DNA of 9,480 nucleotides from an uncultured Pseudorhodoferax sp. (GCA_913776795.1 CAJYRH010000186.1:1-9480), one strand, 5' to 3'; positions 1-7,983 are shown, numbered from the stretch's first letter. Made by a program: numbers and translations. Notes: generated by a model not told the origin, from the sequence alone.

Positions 1-1
1 C

Positions 2-2755
2 GGCTGGGTCCAGGCCTGGGATGAGCAAGGCCTGTACAAGCGCCTGCGCGATGCCCGCTGCGGCAAGCCGAAATTCGTGCTGCACGACGGCCCGCCCTAT
101 GCCAACGGCCAGATCCACATGGGCCACGCGGTCAACAAGATCCTGAAGGACATGATCGTCAAGGCGCGCCAACTCGAAGGCTTCGACGCGCTGTACGTGC
201 CGGGCTGGGACTGCCACGGCCTGCCGATCGAGAACGCCATCGAGAAGAAGTTCGGCCGCAAGCTGAGCCGCGACGACATGCAGGCCAGGAGCCGCGCGTT
301 CGCCACCGAACAGATCGCCCAGCAGATGGCCGACTTCCAGCGCCTGGGCGTGCTCGGCGAATGGGACCATCCCTACAAGACCATGGACTTCGCCAACGAA
401 GCCGGCGAGCTGCGCGCGTTCAAGCGCGTGATCGAGCGCGGCTTCGTCTACCGGGGCCTGAAGCCCGTGTACTGGTGCTTCGACTGCGGCTCCTCGCTGG
501 CCGAGTTCGAGATCGAGTACGCCGACAAGAAGAGCGACACGCTGGACGTGGCCTTCAAGGCGCACGACCCGGACGCGCTGGCGGCGGCCTTCGGCCTGCC
601 GTCTCTGAGCAAGGACGCCTTCGTGGTGATCTGGACCACCACGGCCTGGACCATCCCGGCCAACCAGGCGCTGAACCTGAACCCCGAGCTCGAGTACGCG
701 CTGGTCGACACCGAGCGCGGCCTGCTCGTGCTGGCCGCCTCGCTGGTGGACAAATGCATGGCGCGCTACGGCCTGCAAGGCCAGGTGCTGGCGACCGTCA
801 AGGGCGAGAAGCTGGGCGGCCTGGAATTCGAGCACCCGCTCTACGACGTGAAGAACGAGGATGGTTCGTATGGCTACCGCCGTCTTGCACCCGTCTACCT
901 GGCCGATTACGCCACCGCCGACGACGGCACCGGCATCGTGCACTCGGCCCCGGCCTACGGCCTGGAGGACTACAACTCCTGCACGGCCCACGGCGTGCGC
1001 AACGAGGACATCCTGAACCCCGTGCAGGGCAACGGCACCTATGCCGACGACTTCCCGCTGTTCGGCGGCCAGCACATCTGGAAGGCCGTGCCCGTCATCC
1101 TCGACGCGCTCAGGGCCGCCGGCCGGCTGATGGCCACCGAGACCATCAAGCACAGCTACCCGCACTGCTGGCGCCACAAGACGCCCGTGATCTACCGCGC
1201 CGCCGCGCAGTGGTTCATCCGCATGGACGAGGGCGAAGGCGTGTTCACCAAGGACAAGGCCCCGCGCACGCTGCGCCAAACCGCGCTGGCCGCGATCGAG
1301 CAGACCGGCTTCTACCCCGAGAACGGCAAGGCGCGCCTGCACGACATGATCGCCAACCGGCCCGACTGGTGCATCTCGCGCCAGCGCAGCTGGGGCGTGC
1401 CGATCCCGTTCTTCCTGCACAAGGACTCGGGCGAGCTGCACCCGCGCACCATGGAGATCCTGGACCAGGCCGCCGACATCGTCGAGCAAGGCGGCATCGA
1501 GGCCTGGAGCCGCGTGACAGCCGAGCAGATCCTGGGCGCCGACGCCGCGCAATACACCAAGAGCACCGACATTCTGGAGGTCTGGTTCGACTCGGGCTCG
1601 ACCTTCTGGCATGTGCTGCGCGGCACCCATGCGCCGCAGTTCCACGACCAGGGCCCGGAGGCCGACCTGTACCTGGAAGGCCATGACCAGCACCGCGGCT
1701 GGTTCCACAGCTCGCTGCTGCTGTCCTGCGCGATCCAGGACCGCGCACCCTACCGCGGCCTGCTCACGCACGGTTTCACAGTGGACAGCCAGGGCCGCAA
1801 GATGAGCAAGTCGCTCGGCAACGGCATCGACCCGCAGGAGATGAACAAGAAGCTGGGCGCCGAGATCATCCGCCTGTGGGTGGCGGCCAGCGACTACTCG
1901 GGCGACATCGCGGGCGACGACAAGATCCTCGCGCGTGTGGTCGACGCCTACCGCCGCATCCGCAACACGCTGCGCTTCCTGCTGGCCAACACCAGCGACT
2001 TCGACCCGGCCCAGCACGCTGTGCCGGCCGAACAGTTGCTGGAGATCGACCGCTACGCGCTCGCGCGCGCCGCGCAGTTCCAGGCCGAGATCCTGGCCCA
2101 CTACAAGGTGTATGAATTCCACCCGGTCGTGGCCAAGCTGCAGGTCTACTGCTCGGAAGACCTGGGCGCGTTCTACCTGGACATCCTCAAGGACCGGCTG
2201 TACACCACGGCCGCCGGCTCGCTCGCGCGCCGCAGCGCGCAGACCGCGCTGTGGCAGATCACCCAGGCCATGCTGCGCTGGATGGCGCCGTTCCTCTCGT
2301 TCACGGCCGAGGAGGCCTGGAAGCTGATCGGCAGTTCGGAGTCCATCTTCACGCAAACCTACACCACCCTGCCCCAGCCGGACGAGGCGCTGCTGGCCAA
2401 GTGGTCGCGCATCCGCGCGGTGCGCGACCTGGTCAACAAGGAGATCGAGGCCGTCCGCACCACGGGCGCCGTGGGCTCTTCGCTGCAGGCCAACGTGGTG
2501 CTGTCGGCCGCGGCCGACGACCATGCCGTGCTGGCCGCGCGGGGAGAAGATCTGCGCTTCGTGCTGATCACGTCCAAGGCCGCGCTGCAGCCGGGCGCCG
2601 AACTCGCGGTGCAGGTCACGCCGTCTGCGGACGCCAAGTGCGAGCGTTGCTGGCACTACCGCGACGATGTCGGCAGCGACCCGGCCCACCCGACGCTGTG
2701 CGGCCGCTGCACGGGCAACCTGTTCGGCGCCGGCGAAACCCGGACCTTCGCCTGA
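2..2755 (+). CDS. ileS: Isoleucyl-tRNA synthetase, 5'-truncated by the window edge
   Basis: Charges tRNA-Ile with isoleucine in the cytoplasm and edits mischarged valine (class Ia synthetase). The reading frame is open to the left edge, so the true start lies outside; the in-frame GTG at 77 is an internal valine, not a start. About 917 residues are visible against roughly 940 for bacterial IleRS, so about 20-40 are missing. Visible signatures, in order: the HIGH-type motif HMGHA (116-130) after PPYANG; the editing-domain Thr-rich peptide [11 protein letters not shown] (from 632); the editing motif [31 protein letters not shown]; the KMSKS loop (1799-1813); the anticodon-binding helical region; and a C-terminal zinc knuckle with Cys codons at 2639, 2648, 2699 and 2708. 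All key residues look intact. The stop overlaps the lspA start by one base, an arrangement common in Proteobacteria. Confidence 0.98.
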   Translation, partial: GWVQAWDEQGLYKRLRDARCGKPKFVLHDGPPYANGQIHMGHAVNKILKDMIVKARQLEGFDALYVPGWDCHGLPIENAIEKKFGRKLSRDDMQARSRAFATEQIAQQMADFQRLGVLGEWDHPYKTMDFANEAGELRAFKRVIERGFVYRGLKPVYWCFDCGSSLAEFEIEYADKKSDTLDVAFKAHDPDALAAAFGLPSLSKDAFVVIWTTTAWTIPANQALNLNPELEYALVDTERGLLVLAASLVDKCMARYGLQGQVLATVKGEKLGGLEFEHPLYDVKNEDGSYGYRRLAPVYLADYATADDGTGIVHSAPAYGLEDYNSCTAHGVRNEDILNPVQGNGTYADDFPLFGGQHIWKAVPVILDALRAAGRLMATETIKHSYPHCWRHKTPVIYRAAAQWFIRMDEGEGVFTKDKAPRTLRQTALAAIEQTGFYPENGKARLHDMIANRPDWCISRQRSWGVPIPFFLHKDSGELHPRTMEILDQAADIVEQGGIEAWSRVTAEQILGADAAQYTKSTDILEVWFDSGSTFWHVLRGTHAPQFHDQGPEADLYLEGHDQHRGWFHSSLLLSCAIQDRAPYRGLLTHGFTVDSQGRKMSKSLGNGIDPQEMNKKLGAEIIRLWVAASDYSGDIAGDDKILARVVDAYRRIRNTLRFLLANTSDFDPAQHAVPAEQLLEIDRYALARAAQFQAEILAHYKVYEFHPVVAKLQVYCSEDLGAFYLDILKDRLYTTAAGSLARRSAQTALWQITQAMLRWMAPFLSFTAEEAWKLIGSSESIFTQTYTTLPQPDEALLAKWSRIRAVRDLVNKEIEAVRTTGAVGSSLQANVVLSAAADDHAVLAARGEDLRFVLITSKAALQPGAELAVQVTPSADAKCERCWHYRDDVGSDPAHPTLCGRCTGNLFGAGETRTFA

Positions 2756-3246
2756 TGGCGCCCGGCACCGCCCGCGCGCGCTGGTGGCCCTGGCTGCTGC
2801 TGGCAGCCGCGATTTTCGTGGCCGACCAGTGGACCAAGCAGTGGATCCTGGACCACTACCAGCACGGCGACGCAACCTTCGTCACCAGCTTCTTCAACAT
2901 CGTGCGCGCGCACAACCCGGGCGCGGCCTTCTCCTTCCTGGCCGGTGCCTCGGGCTGGCAGCGCTGGTTCTTCACGGCCATCGGCGTGGGTGCGGCGGTG
3001 TTCATCGTCTGGCTGCTGCGCGCCCATGCAGGCCAGCGCCTGTTCTCGCTGGCACTGGCCATGATCCTGGGCGGGGCCATCGGCAACGTGGTCGACCGGC
3101 TGCAGCACGGCTACGTGGTCGACTTCCTGGACTTCCACTGGGCCGGCTGGCATTTCCCGGCCTTCAACATTGCCGACAGCGGCATCACGGTCGGCGCCGT
3201 GCTGCTGATCCTGGACGAACTGCGGCGCATGCGGCGCGGGCGCTGA
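2755..3246 (+). CDS. lspA: Lipoprotein signal peptidase (signal peptidase II)
   Basis: Inner-membrane aspartyl protease that removes the signal peptide from prolipoproteins after Lgt has lipidated the lipobox cysteine. The protein has 163 residues, the usual size (E. coli 164). Four hydrophobic segments are visible, near residues 12-24, 70-89, 96-112 and 139-156. The family signature [10 protein letters not shown]...YVVDFLDF is present, and the catalytic dyad is Asp123 (in VVDF) and Asp141 (in FNIADS), the same spacing as in E. coli. The conserved NPGAAFSF stretch lies at 54-61. The ATG at 2755 overlaps the ileS stop (TGATG). No Shine-Dalgarno sequence precedes it, so translation probably depends on ribosomes finishing ileS. 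Confidence 0.97.
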   Translation: MAPGTARARWWPWLLLAAAIFVADQWTKQWILDHYQHGDATFVTSFFNIVRAHNPGAAFSFLAGASGWQRWFFTAIGVGAAVFIVWLLRAHAGQRLFSLALAMILGGAIGNVVDRLQHGYVVDFLDFHWAGWHFPAFNIADSGITVGAVLLILDELRRMRRGR

Positions 3247-3257
3247 CGCGCCAGGTG

Positions 3258-3295
3258 CGCGGGCCGCACGGCGTGGCCCGCGGCGGCCTGGCCGC
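3258..3295 (+). terminator. Possible hairpin terminator after lspA (no T-tract)
   Basis: Twelve bases after the lspA stop there is a perfect 8-bp inverted repeat, CGCGGGCC (3258-3265) and GGCCCGCG (3275-3282), with a 9-base loop. A second small hairpin, GCGGC/GCCGC with loop CTG, follows at 3283-3295. Neither is followed by a run of T on the plus strand, so this is not a canonical intrinsic terminator. It may still end or attenuate the ileS-lspA transcript. Confidence 0.35.
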
Positions 3296-3315
3296 ACAGA
3301 AGTGCGGCGTATAGT
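3288..3315 (+). promoter_or_regulatory. Candidate promoter for the Na/Pi cotransporter gene, very short leader
   Basis: A TATAGT hexamer (3310-3315) fits a sigma-70 -10 box at five of six positions. The best -35 at normal spacing is poor: CTGGCC at 3288-3293 with a 16-base spacer. If used, transcription would begin near 3322, only about 9 bases before the ATG at 3331, and no Shine-Dalgarno sequence is visible there. This is inference from short motifs only. Confidence 0.3.
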
Positions 3316-3330
3316 GGGCGTCACATTTCC

Positions 3331-4995
3331 ATGAAGCATCTGCTGAATCTGTTGGCGGCCATCGCGCTGCTGGTCTGGGGAACGCACATGGTGCGCACCG
3401 GCATCCTGCGTGTCTTCGGTGCCAACCTGCGCAGCGCGTTGTCCAGGAGCCTGTCCAGCCGTTTCTCAGCCTTTGCCTCAGGCCTGGGTGTCACGGCCCT
3501 GGTCCAGTCCAGCACGGCCACCGCGCTCATCGTGTCTTCCTTCGTCGGCCAGGGACTGGTGGGTCTGCCAGCCGCCCTTGCGGTCATGCTCGGGGCGGAC
3601 GTCGGCACCAGCCTCATGGCCGTGGTGTTCTCCTTCGACCTGTCCTGGCTCTCACCCCTGCTGATCTTCGTCGGTGTGGTCTTGTTCATCGCACGCCAGT
3701 CCACCAACGTCGGCCGCTTCGGCCGCGTCCTGATCGGCCTGGGCCTCATGCTGCTGGCGCTGCGCCTGGTCACGGCGTCCACGGCCGTGTTGACGCAGGC
3801 ACCAGCCATCAAGTCATTGCTCGGTTCGCTGTCCAGCGACCTCATGCTGGAGATCACGGTCGGAGCGCTGCTGGCCGTGGTCTGCTACTCCAGCCTGGCC
3901 GTCGTGCTGCTGACGGCCACGCTGGCGGCCTCCGGCGTGGTGCCGGCCGAAGTCGCGCTCGGCCTGGTGCTGGGTGCCAACCTGGGCAGCGGTGCGCTGG
4001 CCGTGCTGACCACGTTGCGTTCGACCGTCGAGACGCGCCAGGTGCCGCTCGGCAACCTGATGTTCAAGCTGCTGGGCGTGGCACTTGCCGCGCCCTGGGT
4101 CGGCCTGTGGTTGCAGGCCGTGCGCCCGTACATCGCTGACACTGCCACGCTGGTGGTGCTGTTCCATCTGGCCTTCAACGTCGCCGTGGCGGTCGTCTTC
4201 ATCGGGCTCACGCAGTGGGTCACTCGCGGAGTCGAGCGCCTGCTGCCGCGGCAGCCGCGCGGCCAGGGCGGGCCGCTGGACCGGCCCCAGCATCTGGACC
4301 CGTCGGCCCTGGCCACGCCGTCGCTGGCGATCTCCTGTGCGGCGCGCGAGGCGCTGCACCAAGCCGACGTGGTGGAAACCATGCTGCGCGGCGTGCTCGA
4401 CGTGATCGTGCGCAACGATCTGCGCCTGGCCGAGGAACTGCGCAAGCTCGACGATACGGTGGACCGGCTGTACTCGTCCATCAAGTACTACCTGACCAAG
4501 ATCTCGCGCGAGGCCCTGGGCGAGGAGGAGAGCCAGCGCTGGACCGACATCATCAGCTTCACGATCAACATGGAGCAGATTGGCGACACCATCGAGCGGG
4601 TGCTGATCGACATCGAGGACAAGAAGATCCGCCCCGGCCGCAGCTTTTCCGAAGCCGGCATGGCCGAAATCCGCGAACTGCACGAGCGGCTGCTGGCCAA
4701 TCTGCGGCTGGGCATGAGCGTGTTCCTGAACGGCACCGTGCACGATGCCAAGAAGCTGCTCGAGGAGAAGGCGCGCTTTCGCGACCTCGAGCGCGCCTAT
4801 GCGCGCACCCACCTGGCGCGCCTGACCGACAAGACCGTGCCCAGCATCGAGACCAGCTCGCTGCATATCGATCTGCTGTCCGAACTCAAGCGCATCAATT
4901 CGCACATCTGCTCGATCGCCTACCCGATCCTGGACTCGGCCGGCGCCCTCGCTCCGAGCCGCATCCGCGAGTCCAAGTTCGACGAGCTGGTCTGA
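3331..4995 (+). CDS. Na/Pi-cotransporter family II protein with PhoU-like C-terminal domain
   Basis: Predicted inner-membrane transporter of the Na/Pi cotransporter family (YjbB/NptA-like); relatives move phosphate with sodium and some act in phosphate export. The protein has 554 residues. The N-terminal half, about 1-300, is strongly hydrophobic and holds two family repeats. Repeat 1 has ALVQSSTATALIVSS (QSS at 59-61) and GADVGTS (88-94). Repeat 2 has CYSSLAVVLL (from 185) and GANLGSG (215-221), so the Gln of the QSS motif is replaced. Residues about 330-545 form a helical PhoU-like region with NMEQIGDTIERVL and LLSELKRINSHICSIAYPIL. The start at ATG 3331 has no Shine-Dalgarno sequence. An internal ATG at 3388 does have GGGGA seven or so bases upstream, but starting there would cut the conserved first membrane segment, so 3331 is preferred. 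The exact substrate cannot be read from sequence. Transcription converges on the GGDEF gene. Confidence 0.93.
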   Translation: MKHLLNLLAAIALLVWGTHMVRTGILRVFGANLRSALSRSLSSRFSAFASGLGVTALVQSSTATALIVSSFVGQGLVGLPAALAVMLGADVGTSLMAVVFSFDLSWLSPLLIFVGVVLFIARQSTNVGRFGRVLIGLGLMLLALRLVTASTAVLTQAPAIKSLLGSLSSDLMLEITVGALLAVVCYSSLAVVLLTATLAASGVVPAEVALGLVLGANLGSGALAVLTTLRSTVETRQVPLGNLMFKLLGVALAAPWVGLWLQAVRPYIADTATLVVLFHLAFNVAVAVVFIGLTQWVTRGVERLLPRQPRGQGGPLDRPQHLDPSALATPSLAISCAAREALHQADVVETMLRGVLDVIVRNDLRLAEELRKLDDTVDRLYSSIKYYLTKISREALGEEESQRWTDIISFTINMEQIGDTIERVLIDIEDKKIRPGRSFSEAGMAEIRELHERLLANLRLGMSVFLNGTVHDAKKLLEEKARFRDLERAYARTHLARLTDKTVPSIETSSLHIDLLSELKRINSHICSIAYPILDSAGALAPSRIRESKFDELV

Positions 4996-5904
4996 TCAGC
5001 CTTCGCAGACGACCCGGTTGCGTCCAGCGCGCTTGGCGGCGTAAAGCCGGTGGTCTGCCTGCAGCAGCATGGCCGGACCCAACAGCTCTTCTGGCCGTAC
5101 CGCATGCGTGACGCCCATGCTGACGGTGACGCAGGGCGCGGCATCCGACCACGCATGTGGAAGAGCGAGCTGCTCCACCTCAGCGCGCAGGCGCTCGGCC
5201 CGCAGGGTGGCACCTGCGAGGTCGGTGTCGGGCATCAGAAGCACGAACTCCTCGCCGCCATAGCGTGCGGCGAGGTCCGCGGGCCGGCGCATGCCGGACT
5301 GGAGAACGCGGGCGATGGACTGCAGCGCCCGATCGCCCTTGGCATGCCCGTAGTGGTCGTTGTACTGCTTGAAGCAGTCGACATCGAGCAGGACCAGCGC
5401 CAGACCCACGCCGCCCCGGCCGGCCCGCGCCGTCTCCTGGGCCAGCATGTCGTCGAAGTGGCGGCGGTTCGGAATCTCCGTGAGAGCATCGATCCGGGCC
5501 AATTGCTCGAGCAGGCGCCGCTGGCGGGCCAGCTGCAGGTGCAGGGCCACGCGCGCTCTGACCACCGCCGCATGGAAGGGCTTGACGACGTAGTCGGACG
5601 CACCCGCACGCAGGCCGCGCTCTTCCTCTGCAGCGGAGCTGAGCCCGGTGATGAAGATGACGCCGATCATGGAAGTGCGTGCGTCGGCCTTGAGCTGGCG
5701 CAGCACATCATGGCCATCCAGCCCTGGCATCAGCACGTCGAGCAGGACCAGATCAGGCTGGTGCTGCCGTGCCAGTTCCAGACCTTGCTCACCGGTGCGC
5801 GCGGTCAGCACGGTGTAGTCCGACCTGAGCAGGTCGGTCAGCATCTGCCGGTTCAATGCCGAGTCGTCGACGACCAGGACGGTCTGCTGCGCATTCGTAT
5901 CCAT
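4996..5904 (-). CDS. Response regulator with GGDEF diguanylate cyclase domain (PleD/WspR-like)
   Basis: Predicted cytoplasmic two-component output protein that makes cyclic di-GMP from two GTP when phosphorylated. It has 302 residues: one receiver domain (about 7-122) and one GGDEF domain (about 137-300). In the receiver, D13/D14, phospho-acceptor D56 (LLDVLMP), T86 and K108 (KPF) are all present. The GGDEF domain shows DALTEIPNRR (139-148), DVDCFKQYND (174-183) and the active-site GGEEF (216-220), so it should be catalytically competent. RPAD (207-210) sits at the spacing of the inhibitory RxxD site in PleD, predicting product feedback. The ATG at 5904 is preceded by GGAGGA six bases upstream, which fixes the start although the frame stays open further upstream. 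No histidine kinase lies nearby, so the partner is unknown (orphan regulator). Confidence 0.95.
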   Translation of the reverse strand: MDTNAQQTVLVVDDSALNRQMLTDLLRSDYTVLTARTGEQGLELARQHQPDLVLLDVLMPGLDGHDVLRQLKADARTSMIGVIFITGLSSAAEEERGLRAGASDYVVKPFHAAVVRARVALHLQLARQRRLLEQLARIDALTEIPNRRHFDDMLAQETARAGRGGVGLALVLLDVDCFKQYNDHYGHAKGDRALQSIARVLQSGMRRPADLAARYGGEEFVLLMPDTDLAGATLRAERLRAEVEQLALPHAWSDAAPCVTVSMGVTHAVRPEELLGPAMLLQADHRLYAAKRAGRNRVVCEG

Positions 5905-6070
5905 GTGGTGTCCTCCGCAAGGATTCCACGCACCGTCGTCGTCTGCCGAGGAAGCCATGCTGCACGGCATCGTAGCTGCAGCGGCGCCTTGCCCACCCGC
6001 ATTCCAGCGATAGCGGACTGCATACACGGCACGCGCGTCGTACGGGAGCGACGCAGCCACGCGTGATGCT
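5905..6070 (-). other. Intergenic region between the Nudix gene and the GGDEF gene
   Basis: This 166-base gap lies upstream of the GGDEF gene and downstream of the Nudix gene. It holds a strong Shine-Dalgarno sequence GGAGGA (5911-5916, minus strand) for the GGDEF start. A 6-bp inverted repeat, GCGTCG/CGACGC with an 8-base loop (6035-6054), lies 16 bases after the Nudix stop but lacks a T-tract. The best promoter guess is TACGAT (5969-5974) with TGGGCA (5990-5995) at a short 15-base spacing, both on the minus strand. These promoter and terminator readings are weak. No small gene with its own ribosome site was recognised here. Confidence 0.3.
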
Positions 6071-6895
6071 TCAGCCGGTCTCTGCGTGCGCCGCAGCGCC
6101 AAGCGCCTGGACCAGGACCAGGGCGGCCTCGTCGGTGAACAGGCCCCGGTGCAGGCGCGCCACGACCTCCTGCGGTGACACGCACTCGAACCGCTCGACC
6201 TCGCCGTCCTGGTTGCACGGCACAAGGCCATCCGGCAGCACGCAACGGCTCCAGGCAATGTCCTCGACCATGTAGCCGTGCCGCGTTCCGTCGTCGGCGG
6301 GCCGCCGCTGGTGCACCCAGCCAGCCTGGTACAGGTCGAGCAGCGCCTCCAGCCGCAAACCTGCTTCCTCCCAGGTTTCGCGCTCCAGTGCCTGGTCCAG
6401 TGTGTCGCCTGCGGCCACCATGCCACCCATCAGCGTGTCCCACAGACCGGGGTCGTTGGGCTTGTCGAAGGCGCGCTGCTGCAGCCAGACGTGGCCCCGG
6501 TGGTCGAAGCCCACCAGGTGCACGGCACGTGTCGCGATGCCGAGCACGCGCACCACGGCCCGCTCCACCGTGGCGAGCGGCACGCCGTGCACATCGCACA
6601 CGGGCAACTGCTCGTCGCGCCAGGCATGGGCCAGCCCGGCCGCATGCAACGCACGCGCCAGTCGCTCCAGGCTGTCGCCCAGCGCGCCGCGCACGCAGTA
6701 AGCCTGACCCTCGCGGCACAACAGCGCTGTGCCATCGGCTGCGGCCAGGCAACCCAGCGCCAGCGGCAGGGCCGGCTCGATGCTGCCGATCTCACGGTCC
6801 TGCCACAGCAGCGGCACCCGCGGCGCCTGTGGCGGCTGGCCAGCACGTGCCAGCAGGGCCGCGCACCAGGCCGGATCCAGCCCCGGCGCGCTCAC
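6071..6895 (-). CDS. Nudix hydrolase with N-terminal DUF4743-like domain
   Basis: Predicted cytoplasmic pyrophosphohydrolase of 274 residues. Residues about 1-120 look like the DUF4743 domain of thiamin-pyrophosphokinase-related Nudix proteins; about 121-265 is the Nudix fold. The Nudix box spans G158-L180: G-x5-D-x7-RETWEEAGL, with the metal-binding E173, E176 and E177 intact but Asp164 where the consensus has Glu. Flanking motifs include RAFDKPNDPGLWDTLMGGMV and GYMVEDIAW. Eukaryotic relatives (yeast YJR142W, Arabidopsis Nudt24) hydrolyse oxidised forms of thiamin diphosphate; transferring that role to this bacterial protein is inference. The start is a GTG at 6895 that overlaps the qorA stop as GTGA, so the gene is probably translated by coupling to qorA. 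A generic Nudix activity is secure; the substrate is not. Confidence 0.9.
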   Translation of the reverse strand: MSAPGLDPAWCAALLARAGQPPQAPRVPLLWQDREIGSIEPALPLALGCLAAADGTALLCREGQAYCVRGALGDSLERLARALHAAGLAHAWRDEQLPVCDVHGVPLATVERAVVRVLGIATRAVHLVGFDHRGHVWLQQRAFDKPNDPGLWDTLMGGMVAAGDTLDQALERETWEEAGLRLEALLDLYQAGWVHQRRPADDGTRHGYMVEDIAWSRCVLPDGLVPCNQDGEVERFECVSPQEVVARLHRGLFTDEAALVLVQALGAAAHAETG

Positions 6896-7884
6896 AATGT
6901 CAGGATGGTGCAGCCCGTGGTCTTGCGCGCTTCCAGGTCACGGTGTGCCTGCTGGACCTGGTCCAGCGGATAGCGCTGGTCGATGCGGATCTTCACGTCG
7001 CCGCGCAGCACGACATCGAACAGATCGTCGGCCATGGCCTGGTTGCTCTCGCGCGTGGCGATATGTGTGAACAGCGTGGCACGCGTCAGGTAGAGCGAGC
7101 CCTTGTTGCCCAGCACACCCGGCGCAAACGGCGGCACCGCGCCGGAGGCATTGCCAAAACTGGCCATCAGCCCGAATGGCTGCAGGCAGTCCAGCGACTT
7201 CTCGAAGGTGTCCTTGCCGATGGAGTCGTACACCACCTTCACGCCCTTGCCCCCTGTGATCTCCTTGACGCGGGCCAAGAAGTCCTCGCGCTTGTAGTCG
7301 ATGGCATGGGCTGCCCCATGCTCCAGGGCCAGCTGGCACTTCTCGGGCGACCCTGCGGTGCCGATGAGCTGCAGACCCAGCGCGCGTGCCCATTGGCACG
7401 CGATCAGTCCGACGCCGCCGGCTGCGGCATGGAACAGGACATGGTCCCCAGGTTGCAGGCCGCCCTGCGGCAGCGTCTTCTTGAGCAGGTACTGGGCCGT
7501 GAGGCCCTTGAGCATCATGGCGGTGCCGGTCTCGAAGTCGATGCCGTCGGGGAGCCTGCAGACGTTCTTCGCCGGCATCACGCGCAGTTCGCTGTAGCTG
7601 CCGGGCGGCTGGCTGGCATAGGCGGCACGGTCACCAACGGCCAGATGGGTGACGCCAGGACCGACAGCCTCGACGACACCCGAGGCCTCCATGCCCAACT
7701 GTAGCGGCAGGGGCAACTGGTACAGGCCGCTGCGCTGGTAGACGTCGATGAAGTTCAGGCCGATGGCCTTGTGGCGGATGCGGATCTCGCCCGGTCCGGG
7801 CTCGCCCACCTGGACCTGCACCAGCTGCATTTCCTCGGGACCACCATTGCGGTCGATGCGGATGGCCTTGCTCGTCGTCGTCAT
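6892..7884 (-). CDS. qorA: NADPH:quinone oxidoreductase, zinc-less MDR family (QorA / zeta-crystallin type)
   Basis: Cytoplasmic NADPH-dependent reductase of quinones, a member of the medium-chain dehydrogenase/reductase superfamily without catalytic zinc. The protein has 330 residues (E. coli QorA 327) and follows E. coli QorA closely along its length: GGPE near the N-terminus, KAIGLNFIDVYQRSGLY (39-55), LKGLTAQYLL, the nucleotide-binding HAAAGGVGLIACQWA (152-166; GGVG at 156-159), EITGGKGVKVVYDSIGKDT, SLDCLQPFGLM.SFGN.SGAV and the NKGSLYLTR stretch. The start is ATG 7884, with AGAGGA (7889-7894, minus strand) just upstream; the open frame reaching further upstream lacks this support. A candidate promoter lies at 7929-7956. 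The stop overlaps the GTG of the Nudix gene by 4 bases, which suggests co-translation. Actual quinone specificity is not readable from sequence. Confidence 0.95.
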   Translation of the reverse strand: MTTTSKAIRIDRNGGPEEMQLVQVQVGEPGPGEIRIRHKAIGLNFIDVYQRSGLYQLPLPLQLGMEASGVVEAVGPGVTHLAVGDRAAYASQPPGSYSELRVMPAKNVCRLPDGIDFETGTAMMLKGLTAQYLLKKTLPQGGLQPGDHVLFHAAAGGVGLIACQWARALGLQLIGTAGSPEKCQLALEHGAAHAIDYKREDFLARVKEITGGKGVKVVYDSIGKDTFEKSLDCLQPFGLMASFGNASGAVPPFAPGVLGNKGSLYLTRATLFTHIATRESNQAMADDLFDVVLRGDVKIRIDQRYPLDQVQQAHRDLEARKTTGCTILTL

Positions 7885-7928
7885 GTCGTCCTCTCGTCTT
7901 TCTCGTGCACGTGCAATCGAACCGGCGG

Positions 7929-7956
7929 ATGCTAGCAGCGATGGCGGCTGCGTCCA
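7929..7956 (-). promoter_or_regulatory. Candidate sigma-70 promoter for qorA-Nudix
   Basis: On the minus strand, TGGACG (7951-7956; four of six to TTGACA) is followed after 16 bases by TAGCAT (7929-7934; four of six to TATAAT). Transcription would start near 7922, leaving a leader of about 38 bases that includes the qorA Shine-Dalgarno sequence. The -35 hexamer sits at the loop of a perfect 8-bp dyad (7943-7962). Confidence 0.42.
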
Positions 7957-7962
7957 GCCGCC
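7943..7962 (-). promoter_or_regulatory. Perfect 8-bp dyad between the SDR gene and qorA
   Basis: GGCGGCTG (7943-7950) and CAGCCGCC (7955-7962) form a perfect inverted repeat around a 4-base loop. It lies 48 bases after the SDR stop and overlaps the candidate qorA -35 element. No T-tract follows it on either strand. It could be a weak terminator for the SDR transcript or an operator for qorA; the sequence alone does not decide. Confidence 0.4.
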
Positions 7963-7983
7963 CCGATGCCACGCGAGCACGAG

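Noticed and set aside
77..79. GTG at 77 as the start of ileS
   Set aside because: Coding sequence typical of IleRS continues in frame to the left window edge, so this is an internal valine just before the HIGH region.
2755..2757. One-base ileS-lspA overlap as a novelty
   Set aside because: Close ileS-lspA linkage is a common arrangement in Proteobacteria.
3814..4905. 363-residue open frame on the minus strand inside the transporter gene
   Set aside because: It lies fully antisense to a gene with clear family motifs, has low-complexity Gln/Arg/His-rich composition and no recognisable domain; typical open shadow frame in high-G+C DNA.
5905..6426. Upstream extension of the GGDEF protein frame by 174 residues
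   Set aside because: The extension overlaps the Nudix gene in another frame and shows no domain, while GGAGGA at ideal spacing marks the start at 5904.
6175..7704. 509-residue open frame on the plus strand across the Nudix and qorA genes
   Set aside because: Arg/Ala/Pro-rich composition, no domain, and antisense to two well supported genes; a shadow frame.
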